Shown here: piece by piece, positions 25,238-33,600 of the stretch
Position numbering within the stretch: position 1 is the stretch's first letter
Layout of the letters: every line of letters starts with the position of its first letter
Assembly: GCA_003599575.1 (NCBI GenBank)
Contig: QZKV01000007.1
Location: forward strand, 21,538 to 85,537
DNA from: Desulfobacteraceae bacterium
Lineage (GTDB): Bacteria; Desulfobacterota; Desulfobacteria; Desulfobacterales; Desulfosarcinaceae
DNA: 64,000 nt
Direction: 5' to 3'
Position numbers and translations under genes: made by a program
The notes under the pieces: model-generated
The model's database searches: none
What the model was told of the DNA's origin: nothing
Seen by the model: only the letters and a program-made list of their open reading frames with translations

Positions 25238-25631
25238 GCCTGAACTCCCGAGAGCGGATGGTCGGTGTATATGCCTTGGATAGATAAGCGAGCGCCCGGC
25301 GCCTGTCAATACGGCTTCGTCATGGGGGCGATTTCGGCATCGGATCGAACTTTCGCGCGTAAAAAAACAAAGCCGCTCCCGAACGCGGTAAGCGGTGATC
25401 CGAAGCCGACCCCGCAGACAGTGAATCTTTGGGTCCCATCAGGACAAAATTGGGGCATTTACCCCATGGCCTTAATGAAACCACGCAGGTAAACACCAGT
25501 GGTCGTTTGCTCCAAGATCCGCTTGATCAAAGTGGATATTATCAATCGTTCCATCTGCGTCTTTTCCACAATGTTAAAAAGGCGGTACGCCGCCCACTCA
25601 GAACTTTCTGACAAAATGTACCAAGGTGCCG
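25238..25631. other. 394-bp intergenic region upstream of nrfHA
   Basis: No gene is supported here. Short inverted repeats occur (TGGGG-N6-CCCCA near 25450 and GGCGG-TACG-CCGCC near 25583), and the nrf promoter should lie within it. I looked for an FNR (TTGAT-N4-ATCAA) or HcpR (TTGTGA-N6-TCACAA) site and found neither in full. Confidence 0.4.
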
Positions 25632-26090
25632 ATGAGCCGATTTCATTTGCGTTGGCGTTTGATCTTGATACTTGTTTTAATCGCCGCCGCCGCCGGCGGT
25701 TTCCTCATGCTCGGACCGCCCGCGCTGCTGGCGAAATCCGAGACGCCGGAATTCTGTTCTTCCTGCCACGTCATGCAGGCGCAGTTTGACGCCTGGTTCC
25801 ACGAGGGGGCCCACCGGTCCATCCGCTGCGTGGATTGCCATCTGCCCCACCAGAATGTGTTTGTGCATTATATGTGGAAGAGCATCGACGGGATGAAGGA
25901 CGTCATCGTGTTTCACTCGGGAACGGTACCCGAACGAATCGTCATATCCAATCATGGACAAGAGGTGCTGCAGGGCAATTGCGTGCGCTGCCACGAGACC
26001 ACCGTTTGGCGGATCAACAAGGAACGCAGTTGCTGGGAATGCCATCGCCGGCTCGCGCACAGCAGAAGCGGCGCGATCTTGACCAATTGA
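25632..26090 (+). CDS. nrfH: Cytochrome c nitrite reductase small subunit, NapC/NirT type
   Basis: The protein has one N-terminal membrane anchor (LRWRLILILVLIAAAAGGF) and four haem sites: CSSCH, CVDCH, CVRCH and CWECH. It is about 152 residues from ATG 25632, which I prefer to the GTG at 25626. NrfH oxidises menaquinol in the membrane and passes electrons to NrfA. A four-haem count and short length fit NrfH rather than longer NapC proteins. nrfA follows after 15 bp. Confidence 0.93.
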   Translation: MSRFHLRWRLILILVLIAAAAGGFLMLGPPALLAKSETPEFCSSCHVMQAQFDAWFHEGAHRSIRCVDCHLPHQNVFVHYMWKSIDGMKDVIVFHSGTVPERIVISNHGQEVLQGNCVRCHETTVWRINKERSCWECHRRLAHSRSGAILTN

Positions 26091-26105
26091 GGGAGGAACA
26101 GCAAA

Positions 26106-27605
26106 GTGAGCCGACTGCATCGGGGTACAATCATGAAAAAGAAAAGAACGATCTGGACGGGTGTCGGTTTGGGCATCCTGCTGACAATCGGAATAATGGT
26201 GTCCGGATGCGCGGAAAAAGAGCCGGTTACGGTTCAGACGGTCCAGATTCCGGAGGGTGAGATCGACCCTGTGGTCTGGGGCAAAGCCTATCCCGTCGAG
26301 TATGATTTGTGGAGGCAAACCGAAGAGCCCACCCAGGACGGATTGAGCAAATACAAGCGTACCGGCTTCGATGCGGACAGGCCCACGGTGGACAAGCTTT
26401 CCAAGTTCCCCTACATGGCCCTGTTGTTCAGCGGCTGGGGATTCGGTGTCGAGTATAACGAACCAAGGGGGCATGCGCACATGGTCCGCGATCAGCTCGC
26501 CATCGATTCGGCCCGGCTAAAGTCCGGCGGAGTCTGCCTGACCTGCAAATCCCCCTATGCACCGAAGCTTGAACAGGATCTGGGTGTCGACTATTATAAA
26601 CAACCCTTCAAGCAGGTCCTCTCGCAGATTCCCGAGGAGCACAAGACGCTCGCGGTGGCATGCGTGGATTGCCATGATGCCAATGGCATGTCCTTGAAAA
26701 TTTCCAGAGAATTCACCCTTGGCCGGGCTCTCCAGGACATGGGTATCAAGCGCAACGATCTGACCCACCAGCAGATGCGCTCCGTTGTCTGCGCCCAATG
26801 CCATGTGACCTACAATATCCCCAAGAACGAGCAGAACGAATCGGTGGGCGTCTTCTTCCCGTGGCAAAACAGCAAGTGGGGCAACATCACGATCGAAGAT
26901 ATCATCCGCACCATCCGCCGGCACCCCGAGGTGAAGGAGTGGACCCAGAAAGTCACCGGCTTCAAGATGGCTTTCATCCGCCATCCCGAGTTCGAGCTTT
27001 TTTCCAATAACAGTGTGCACTGGAAGGCCAATGCTTCCTGTGCGGATTGCCATATGCCCTATACCAAGGTTGGTGTTTACAAGGTTTCCGACCACAGGGT
27101 GCGCAGCCCCCTGGACAACCAGTTGCGCGCCTGCGGGCAATGCCATGCCGAAGGGGCGGAATGGCTTCAAGAGCGGGTTTTTGCCATCCAGGACCGGACC
27201 GTCTCTTTGATGCTGCGTTCCGGATACGCCACGGCCTCCACGGCCAAGCTGTTCGAAATGGTGCACCAGGCGCGCGACGGGGGCAAGCCTGTCGATGAAG
27301 AAATGTACAACAAAGCCAAAGAATTTTACGAGGAAGCGTTCTATCGCTCCGTTTTCATCGGCGCCGAAAATTCGGTGGGCTTCCACAACGCGCCCGAGGC
27401 CCTGCGGGTCTTGGGGGACGCCATCGCCTTTGCGGTCAAATCCGAATCCTTCCTGCGCCAGATCCTGGCCAAAGCCGGGGTGGACGTACCGCTGAAAGTG
27501 GACTTGGAACTGAAAAAATACATCGATATGCGCGGCGAGCACAAGCTCATGCGTGATCCGGAACTGGAAATAAAGGATCCGATGAATTTGCAGGAGATGT
27601 TCTAA
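26106..27605 (+). CDS. nrfA: Ammonia-forming cytochrome c nitrite reductase (lipoprotein form)
   Basis: NrfA reduces nitrite to ammonium with six electrons. Five haem sites are present: the catalytic CLTCK at 144-148 with a lysine axial ligand, then CVDCH (186), CAQCH (229), CADCH (312) and CGQCH (343). The signal peptide ends in the lipobox VSGC, so the enzyme is probably membrane-attached on the outer face. GGGAGG supports a GTG start at 26106; ATG 26133 (MKKKRTIW) is an alternative. With nrfH it forms a complete NrfHA complex for nitrite respiration or detoxification. Confidence 0.95.
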   Translation: MSRLHRGTIMKKKRTIWTGVGLGILLTIGIMVSGCAEKEPVTVQTVQIPEGEIDPVVWGKAYPVEYDLWRQTEEPTQDGLSKYKRTGFDADRPTVDKLSKFPYMALLFSGWGFGVEYNEPRGHAHMVRDQLAIDSARLKSGGVCLTCKSPYAPKLEQDLGVDYYKQPFKQVLSQIPEEHKTLAVACVDCHDANGMSLKISREFTLGRALQDMGIKRNDLTHQQMRSVVCAQCHVTYNIPKNEQNESVGVFFPWQNSKWGNITIEDIIRTIRRHPEVKEWTQKVTGFKMAFIRHPEFELFSNNSVHWKANASCADCHMPYTKVGVYKVSDHRVRSPLDNQLRACGQCHAEGAEWLQERVFAIQDRTVSLMLRSGYATASTAKLFEMVHQARDGGKPVDEEMYNKAKEFYEEAFYRSVFIGAENSVGFHNAPEALRVLGDAIAFAVKSESFLRQILAKAGVDVPLKVDLELKKYIDMRGEHKLMRDPELEIKDPMNLQEMF

Positions 27606-27625
27606 GAGGTGCGTCAGCTTGTGCC

Positions 27626-27722
27626 CGTCAGCCCTTTGAAGGGCAAGGCGGACATACGGTATCCGTGCAACATCTTGGAGTGTCTTTGGCCGCCTGAACC
27701 GGAAAGGGCAAAGGGCTGACGG
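27626..27722. repeat. 97-bp nested inverted repeat between nrfA and the primase-helicase gene
   Basis: CCGTCAGCCCTTTG at 27626 is perfectly matched by CAAAGGGCTGACGG ending at 27722. Inside lie AGGCGG/CCGCCT and small local hairpins (GCCCTT/AAGGGC; CGGA/TCCG). It sits between convergent genes and ends ten bases before the primase-helicase stop. It could be a bidirectional terminator or a small mobile palindromic element. Confidence 0.7.
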
Positions 27723-27731
27723 CAACGGTAT

Positions 27732-29504
27732 CTATAGCTCTCTAAACCTCCAGTACGGATACTCCAGCACATATTCGGCCACCCGGCCGGGGGAGGCCTC
27801 GCGGCTGGCCACCACCCATAGCGTGCTTTTGCGCTGCTGATCCGCCGCGGGGGCCATGGGATCCCAGCCGGGCATCAGGATCAGGGCGTTGTCGGCGCTG
27901 TATTCGATATCGCCGGACTCCTTGAAGGAGCTTAAATCCGGCTTTTCACCGTATCCGCCCCCCTTTCCGCGGCTCAGCTCACTGATCACCAGAAAACAGG
28001 CATGCTGTTCGTCCCGGATGGCTTCAAGTTGCCTGAGCCAGGAGTCAATGCCCGTACGCCGTTCGGTCAGATCTTTAAACGGCAGCTTGTGCAGGCTGTC
28101 CACCACGATGAGCACATCATCCTTGCGGGTTTCGTGCCGTATGAATGCGATATGGCGTCGCATGGTATCGGGGGTCAATTGCCGGTCGTTGACCACCCGG
28201 AAGAAGGCCAGCATCGTTTCCAGTTCGGCTTGCGCTTTTTCAAGCACCTGGACTTCGGCGGCACTCATTGCGCCGCTGCGGAGTTCTTTCTCCGCCAGAT
28301 TGGTCCAGCGGACCAGGGTGCGAACGTAGATCTTGTGCCGCCCGTTTTCGAAATCATAATAGATCACCGGCACCTTGCGGCGGGCCACCTCCGTGGAAAT
28401 TTGCATGAAGAAACATGATTTGCCGGCCTTGGGCGGTCCACCCAGGATATTGATGCCCCGCAGTCCCTCCAAATGCAGGTCCATTTTGGAAAAGCCGGTT
28501 TCCAGACCCAACAGGGATTTGCCTTTTTCCTTATCCAGGAACTCCTGGAATTGGCGGCGTTCTTTTTGAGGTGTATTGAAGGGCGAAAAGGCCTTGGCCT
28601 GCTGGACCATCCGGTGGACCGTTTTTTTGGCGTCCTTGGACGCTTCGGCCGCCAGGTGGGATAAATGTGCTCCGCGCTTGAAGTTTGGCGGCCAGGCAAG
28701 GATCCTGGCCTTGAATCCTACCCGTACCGCAAAATCGCGGGCGGCCAGGCGTGCTTGGGGGGCCTCGGCGACCAGCACAAAAAGATGTTCGATGCGGGAG
28801 AACCGCTCGGCAGCCAAGTCGCCGAAGGCATCGGCCGAAGCAACGGCAATGGCCGGATAGCCCATCTCGTTGAGGATCAGCAGGTTCAGTTCGCCTTGGG
28901 TGATGAACAACGCACCGCCCTCGCACCGCCCAATGTCGCGTACATTGTAAATCGCCGTCTCCCCGCTGAAGAAAGCCTCGTCGCCATGCCAGAAATGATC
29001 TTCTTCCCTGTCCGGTAGCACACAACGGGCTGCATAGGCATAGCCGTTCTCCTGGACGTAAGGGTACACCAGATAGCGTCCGTTAAACCCAACGCGCATT
29101 TTCTTGAGCGTGGTATCGCTGATGCCGAAGCGGGCGAAGTGGTCGTATTGTTCCCGGCCCATCAAGGTTGCGTTTTTATCCAGCTCATGACCCAGATGGC
29201 GTGAGGGAAGCGGCGCATTGAGCGCATAGATGTCCGCATCCGGATCGAATCCCGGTACGTTTCGGTTTTCCAGGTCCAGCAGACGCGCAAAATGAAAATG
29301 AAATCCGCCCGGAACGCAGCCGTTCAGACATCTGAAATAGCCGCGGAAGTAACTTTCCGGATCAAGTTGCACCAGAATTCGGCCTGCTTGCTCCAGTTTG
29401 TTGCGTTGGCAAAAAGGGCAGGGCGCGATCAGATGATGCCCTTTCCACATGGATTGCGGCAAGTGGGCCTCGTAAAAGGCCTTGATCTGCTCAAATGGGA
29501 TCAT
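27732..29504 (-). CDS. Primase-helicase fusion, Twinkle/T7 gp4-like
   Basis: The 590-residue protein joins a zinc ribbon (CPFCQ ... FRCLNGC), a primase/TOPRIM-like middle (about 100-290) and a RecA-fold DnaB-type helicase. The helicase shows Walker A GGPPKAGKS, Walker B LIVVDSLHKL and the DnaB-like ELSRGK ... FKESGDIEYSADNALI. The TOPRIM motif is weak: the expected EGxxD reads QGELNLLIL and the DxD segment VAEAPQA lacks both acidic residues, so priming may be lost. Phage T7 gp4 and mitochondrial Twinkle have the same order. It is a single gene with no phage genes around it. Function in the host is not known. Confidence 0.8.
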   Translation of the reverse strand: MIPFEQIKAFYEAHLPQSMWKGHHLIAPCPFCQRNKLEQAGRILVQLDPESYFRGYFRCLNGCVPGGFHFHFARLLDLENRNVPGFDPDADIYALNAPLPSRHLGHELDKNATLMGREQYDHFARFGISDTTLKKMRVGFNGRYLVYPYVQENGYAYAARCVLPDREEDHFWHGDEAFFSGETAIYNVRDIGRCEGGALFITQGELNLLILNEMGYPAIAVASADAFGDLAAERFSRIEHLFVLVAEAPQARLAARDFAVRVGFKARILAWPPNFKRGAHLSHLAAEASKDAKKTVHRMVQQAKAFSPFNTPQKERRQFQEFLDKEKGKSLLGLETGFSKMDLHLEGLRGINILGGPPKAGKSCFFMQISTEVARRKVPVIYYDFENGRHKIYVRTLVRWTNLAEKELRSGAMSAAEVQVLEKAQAELETMLAFFRVVNDRQLTPDTMRRHIAFIRHETRKDDVLIVVDSLHKLPFKDLTERRTGIDSWLRQLEAIRDEQHACFLVISELSRGKGGGYGEKPDLSSFKESGDIEYSADNALILMPGWDPMAPAADQQRKSTLWVVASREASPGRVAEYVLEYPYWRFREL

Positions 29505-29705
29505 CTCAATTTTCTTTTTTCAGTTTGAGTGCCGATTCCTGTCGGGTTGAAAAATTATAAAATGAGTCAAGATTATTGTAAACAAGACATCTTGGAATGA
29601 AAAAAAAGCTCCAGGCCCGGTGGGGATGCTTTGCGCATGCCGAACAGCAGGGGGCCGTTTAAATCCTGTTTTGGATTACCTGCATGTGCGCAAAAAGGAG
29701 GCGTC

Positions 29706-30338
29706 ATGGCCAAAAGCTATTTTGCGATACTCGGGGTCTCATCCGACGCATCACCCGAAGAGATCCGATCGGCTTTCCGTCGATTGGCCAAACAATTCCA
29801 TCCTGATCGAGCCGGTGGAGACAGCGGGCCCTTTAGACAAATCCTAGAAGCCTATGCTGTCCTGAGCGATGCGCGACGGCGAAACGAATATGAACAATCC
29901 CTGGCCCAAGCCCGCAGCAGCAGGCGCAGCGGGCCCGCCCGCTCCTTCTATGCCCCTTTTGCCACGCCTTTTGAGGGTCTGTTCGAATGGCTGTGGGATG
30001 ACTTCCCCGGCCTGGGGCGGCCCCGATCCCGGCGCAGGCAGAATGTCACCCTGGAAGTACCGCTCACCAGAGAGCAGGCCAGGCGAGGTGGCAAGGCGAA
30101 AGTGATGGTGCCTATCCGGACCCTATGCCCGCAATGTGGCGGCTATGGTGGGATAGGCTATTATGAGTGCCCCCAATGCGAGGGGGCGGGTGTCCTTATG
30201 GGAGAATTACCGTTTTGGGTTTCGTTTCCGCCCGGTCTGAAAAAAGAGCATGCCGTGGTGATTTCGCTTGCGCGGTTCGGAATCCGCGATTTCCAGCTCT
30301 CTGTTTTGTTCATACCGCCGGATGCGGATGCGTTTTGA
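29706..30338 (+). CDS. DnaJ-like J-domain protein with reduced zinc region
   Basis: The start is ATG 29706 (MAKSYFAILGVSSDAS), preceded by AAGGAGG; the track start lies upstream. A complete J-domain contains the HPD tripeptide (KQFHPDRAGG) that stimulates Hsp70 ATPase. A Phe- and Arg-rich linker then leads to a shortened zinc segment with two CPQC motifs (CPQCGGYGG, CPQCEGAG) instead of the four CxxCxGxG of DnaJ, and a short C-terminal beta domain. It is about 210 residues against 370 for DnaJ, so it is a specialised co-chaperone. It lies alone, divergent from the primase-helicase. Confidence 0.85.
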   Translation: MAKSYFAILGVSSDASPEEIRSAFRRLAKQFHPDRAGGDSGPFRQILEAYAVLSDARRRNEYEQSLAQARSSRRSGPARSFYAPFATPFEGLFEWLWDDFPGLGRPRSRRRQNVTLEVPLTREQARRGGKAKVMVPIRTLCPQCGGYGGIGYYECPQCEGAGVLMGELPFWVSFPPGLKKEHAVVISLARFGIRDFQLSVLFIPPDADAF

Positions 30339-30390
30339 TACCTGGCATCCATAAATAGCTCTTCGACTATCCGGCTGCGTAAACCTAAAC

Positions 30391-30497
30391 ATCGGTATCG
30401 GTATCGGTATCGGAATCGGTATCGATATCGAATTCGATTGCGATACCGACCCCGACCCCGAACAGGTACTTCATAATATTAGGAATATGTGTACTAA
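30391..30497 (-). repeat. Dispersed palindromic repeat, copy B
   Basis: Reverse complement of this segment matches copy A (11479-11580): AGTACACATATTCCTAA, then TGTTCGGGGTCGGGGTCGG, the core CAATCGAATTCGATATCG and a tail of GATACC hexamers. Copy B has more hexamer units. It lies between the convergent dnaJ-like and dnaE2 genes, unlike copy A in a divergent gap, so its location is not tied to promoters. Confidence 0.8.
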
Positions 30498-30513
30498 GCC
30501 ATCAAGGCAACGG

Positions 30514-30561
30514 CAACCAACCCCAACCCAACAAACCCAACCAACCCAACCAACCCAACAC
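30514..30561. repeat. CCAACC-type simple repeat
   Basis: An imperfect run of CCAAC/CCCAA units directly follows the dnaE2 stop side. A similar pattern (GTTGGGTTCGTTGAG) occurs at 34765-34803 next to the imuB start, so similar simple repeats flank the imuB-dnaE2 pair. Confidence 0.7.
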
Positions 30562-30563
30562 CC

Positions 30564-33548
30564 TCACATCGGCTGCACCCTGGAGACGGTCAATGTCGCC
30601 GCCCCCCAGTTCTGCTCCACTTCCCCCCACAGCATATATGGCCGGTTGTGGTCGATGAGATGAGCGAAGCGGTCGTAGGTCCGGGGAAAAAAGGTGGTTT
30701 CCACGAGGCCCGTGTCGTCTTCGAAGGTGAGAAACTCCATGGGGTCGCCGGCTTTGGTGTGCACCACCTTGCCGGTGATCAGCCAGCCGGCGAATTTGAT
30801 GCGGCGGCCCACCCGGCGCCCCACCTCACAGGCCGGAATGGCGCCGGCCCGGCGCACGGCATCGCGGAAAAGGGTAATCGGATGGCGGTCGCACAAAAAT
30901 CCCAGCACGCGGAATTCACGCCGCAGCCGCTCCTGGGGATCGTCCGGCGGCAGGTCCGGCGGTGCAAGGACTTGGATCTCTTCAAAAAGCGGCAGGGTCT
31001 CCTGGGTGGTGGTGCGGCCGGATTGCCATTGGGCCAACACCCACAACAATTGAGCCCGGGACAGCGCCGGCGCAAGGCCGTCCAGGGCGCCGCACAAAAT
31101 CAGGGCGCGCGCTTCGGCATCGTCCGGCCGTACGCGCTGGAAGAAATCGACCGGTGCGCTGAAGGGCCGGGTATCGCGCTGATCGACGATGCACCGGGCG
31201 GTCTCGCCGGCCAACCCCTTGACGGCCATCAAGCCCACGCGCATGCGGCGGTCGCGGCCGGTCCAGCGTATTTGGCTGTGGCGTACATCCGGTGGATCAA
31301 TCGCCACTCCCAGTCGGCGCGATTCCGAGACATAGGCAAAGGTGCTGTAAAAACCGCCCTGATTGCTGATCACCGCGGCCATGAATTCGGCCGGGAAATG
31401 AACCTTGAGGTAAGCGGCCTGAAACGAAACGCGCGCATACGAGGCGCTGTGGGGTTTGCAAAAGGAGTAGCCCGAAAAGCTCATCATCATGGTCCAGACC
31501 GCTTCGATCTGCGCCGGGGTGACGCCGTTGCGGCGGGCACCCTCGACAAATCGTTGGCGGTAGTCCAGCAGTTGATGCTCGCGGTCTTTTTTAGACATCA
31601 CCTTGCGCAGACCGTCGGCTTCGACTTCGTCAAAGCCGGCCAAGGCCATGGCCGTCCGGGAGACATCCTCCTGGTAAACCATGATGCCGAAGGTTTCCTC
31701 AAGCACATCGGCCAGCAGGGGGTGGATGGGGTCCCAGGCGCCGCCCTGCAGCCGGCGGATGTACTCCTGAATGAAATCGTTGGCGGCCGGCCGGATAATG
31801 CTCGAGTGGATCACCAGGTGCTCGAAATCGCCCACACAGGATTTTTGCTGGAGCAGCCGGATGGCCGGGCTTTCAATGTAAAAGCAGCCCATGGTGCGGC
31901 CCTGGGCCAATGATTCCTGAGTGGACAGATCCTCTTCGGGATCCCATTGTCTTTCGTCGAAAACGATTCCGTTCGCATGCACGTTATGGATAGCGTCGCG
32001 GACAACTCCCAGACTGCGGTTGCCCAGGAGATCGATCTTAACCAGGCCGAATGCTTCGGTGGCGTCTTTTTCCCACTGGATGATGGGCACGCCTTTGGCT
32101 GAGCGCTGCACGGGAACGTACTCCCGGATGGGCCGGGGGGTGATCACCATCCCCCCGGGATGGACCGACAGGTAGCGGGGCGTGCCGATCAACTGCCGGG
32201 CCAAAGAGAGAATTTCGGGCCAGGGGTGGATGAAGTCCAAAGATCGGGTTTCCGGACGCTTGTTCAGTTCGGTCAGAAAATCGCCGTCACCTTCCATGCG
32301 CCAGAACCAGGGCAGCCGCCGGGTTACGCGGCCGATTTCGGCATCGGTCAAACTGAACACTTTGGCGGTTTCGCGCACGGCCATGCGCGGCTGAAACAGG
32401 ATATGGCTGGAGACCATGGCGGCATGGGCGCCGAACTGATCGAGCACGCTTTGGATGACCGCATCCCTTTCGTCCCAGGCAAAATCCACGTCGATATCGG
32501 GAGGATCCTTGCGGCCCGGGTTCAAAAAGCGGCCGAAATAAAGGTTGTGTTTAACCGGGCAGACATTGGTGATCCCCAGGCTGTAGGCCACCAGGGAGGC
32601 AGCCCCCGAACCGCGGCCGCAGGTACGCGGGCTGCGCCGCACGATATCGCGCACGATCAGGAAATAAGCCGAAAAATGCATCTGGGCGATGATGCGCAGT
32701 TCATGTTCCAGGCGATCGACCACCGGTTCGGGCAGATCGTTGCCGTAGCGCAGGCGCGCGCCTGCGTAGGCTTCTCGGCGCAGCACCCCGTCGGCGTTGC
32801 CGCCGCCGGGATGGTGCCAGGGCGGCATGACCAATCCGAAGTCCGGCCCGCGGAAGCTGATCCGGTCGGCGATGGCCCGGGTTTGCGCAATCGCTTCGGG
32901 ACAGGCGGCAAAACGTTCACGGTAGACCTCCGGGGCGGCCAACCAGGCATTGACAGGCGCCACTTGATCGGGTGGCAAACGTTCCAGGGTGGTGTTCAGG
33001 GCTATGGCCCGCAGCAGACGGTGACTGGCATAATCTTCGGGGTGCCGGAAAAAACTGCCCGGCGTGGCCGCCAGGGGAATGCCCAGGGCACGGGCACACC
33101 GGCGCAAGGCATGGAACGGTGCCAGCGGCGCTCGGGGCATGGCTGCGGCCACATGCACGCCGGCCTCGTGCCAGCGCGCGAGCAGGTCGGCATCGGAGGT
33201 GAGCACGATCAGACCCTGGGCATGCGCAGGCAGGGCTGCGGCCAGATCGAAGCCCTCATCCATGTGGCGCTCGCTGAGCAGGCGGCACAAACCCGCGTAT
33301 CCAGCGGTGTCGGCCACCAGGCAGACGGCGCGGCGCCGGCGGCCCGGGTCGGTGATTTCGGCCCCCACGATGGGCGTCAATCCCTCCCGACCGCAGGCAC
33401 TCAAAAAAGGCCCTAACCCGTAAAGATTGTCGGTATCGGTCAGCGCCAGTTGCGCATAGCCCAGGCGCCGGGCCGCGCGGCACAATTGCGCGACCGGGGT
33501 CGTACCCCACATGAGGGAATAGTGTGAGCGGACGGTCAGGGGGATCAT
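30564..33548 (-). CDS. dnaE2: Error-prone DNA polymerase III alpha subunit DnaE2
   Basis: The 994-residue polymerase has a PHP domain at the N-terminus (VRSHYSLMWGTTPV), the C-family polymerase core with catalytic aspartates in PDIDVDFAWDERD, the GMVITPRPI and GYSFCKPHSASYA segments, and a C-terminal OB fold (VRFAGWL-like IKFAGWLITGKVVHTK). DnaE2 carries out translesion synthesis and damage-induced mutagenesis with ImuB as its clamp adaptor. It is the last gene of the lexA-DUF72-imuB-dnaE2 operon, 52 bp after imuB. Size and partner genes favour DnaE2 over replicative DnaE1. Confidence 0.95.
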   Translation of the reverse strand: MIPLTVRSHYSLMWGTTPVAQLCRAARRLGYAQLALTDTDNLYGLGPFLSACGREGLTPIVGAEITDPGRRRRAVCLVADTAGYAGLCRLLSERHMDEGFDLAAALPAHAQGLIVLTSDADLLARWHEAGVHVAAAMPRAPLAPFHALRRCARALGIPLAATPGSFFRHPEDYASHRLLRAIALNTTLERLPPDQVAPVNAWLAAPEVYRERFAACPEAIAQTRAIADRISFRGPDFGLVMPPWHHPGGGNADGVLRREAYAGARLRYGNDLPEPVVDRLEHELRIIAQMHFSAYFLIVRDIVRRSPRTCGRGSGAASLVAYSLGITNVCPVKHNLYFGRFLNPGRKDPPDIDVDFAWDERDAVIQSVLDQFGAHAAMVSSHILFQPRMAVRETAKVFSLTDAEIGRVTRRLPWFWRMEGDGDFLTELNKRPETRSLDFIHPWPEILSLARQLIGTPRYLSVHPGGMVITPRPIREYVPVQRSAKGVPIIQWEKDATEAFGLVKIDLLGNRSLGVVRDAIHNVHANGIVFDERQWDPEEDLSTQESLAQGRTMGCFYIESPAIRLLQQKSCVGDFEHLVIHSSIIRPAANDFIQEYIRRLQGGAWDPIHPLLADVLEETFGIMVYQEDVSRTAMALAGFDEVEADGLRKVMSKKDREHQLLDYRQRFVEGARRNGVTPAQIEAVWTMMMSFSGYSFCKPHSASYARVSFQAAYLKVHFPAEFMAAVISNQGGFYSTFAYVSESRRLGVAIDPPDVRHSQIRWTGRDRRMRVGLMAVKGLAGETARCIVDQRDTRPFSAPVDFFQRVRPDDAEARALILCGALDGLAPALSRAQLLWVLAQWQSGRTTTQETLPLFEEIQVLAPPDLPPDDPQERLRREFRVLGFLCDRHPITLFRDAVRRAGAIPACEVGRRVGRRIKFAGWLITGKVVHTKAGDPMEFLTFEDDTGLVETTFFPRTYDRFAHLIDHNRPYMLWGEVEQNWGAATLTVSRVQPM

Positions 33549-33600
33549 GTTGGTTTATCGAAATTACCCCAGGGTTGATCCAAATTCGAAGCACAACGGT

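Noticed and set aside
25440-25620. FNR- or HcpR-type operator upstream of nrfH
   Set aside because: TTGATCAAAG and TATCAA occur but the spacing (11 bp) does not fit either consensus.
26517-27725. 402-aa minus-strand ORF
   Set aside because: It is antisense to nrfA, where five haem motifs fix the coding frame.
30361-30500. CRISPR array in the GGTATC-rich region
   Set aside because: The repeat unit is six bases with no spacers, and no cas gene lies nearby; it is a palindromic dispersed element.
30648-31913. 421-aa and 418-aa plus-strand ORFs across dnaE2
   Set aside because: They are antisense shadows of dnaE2 and contain no recognisable domain.
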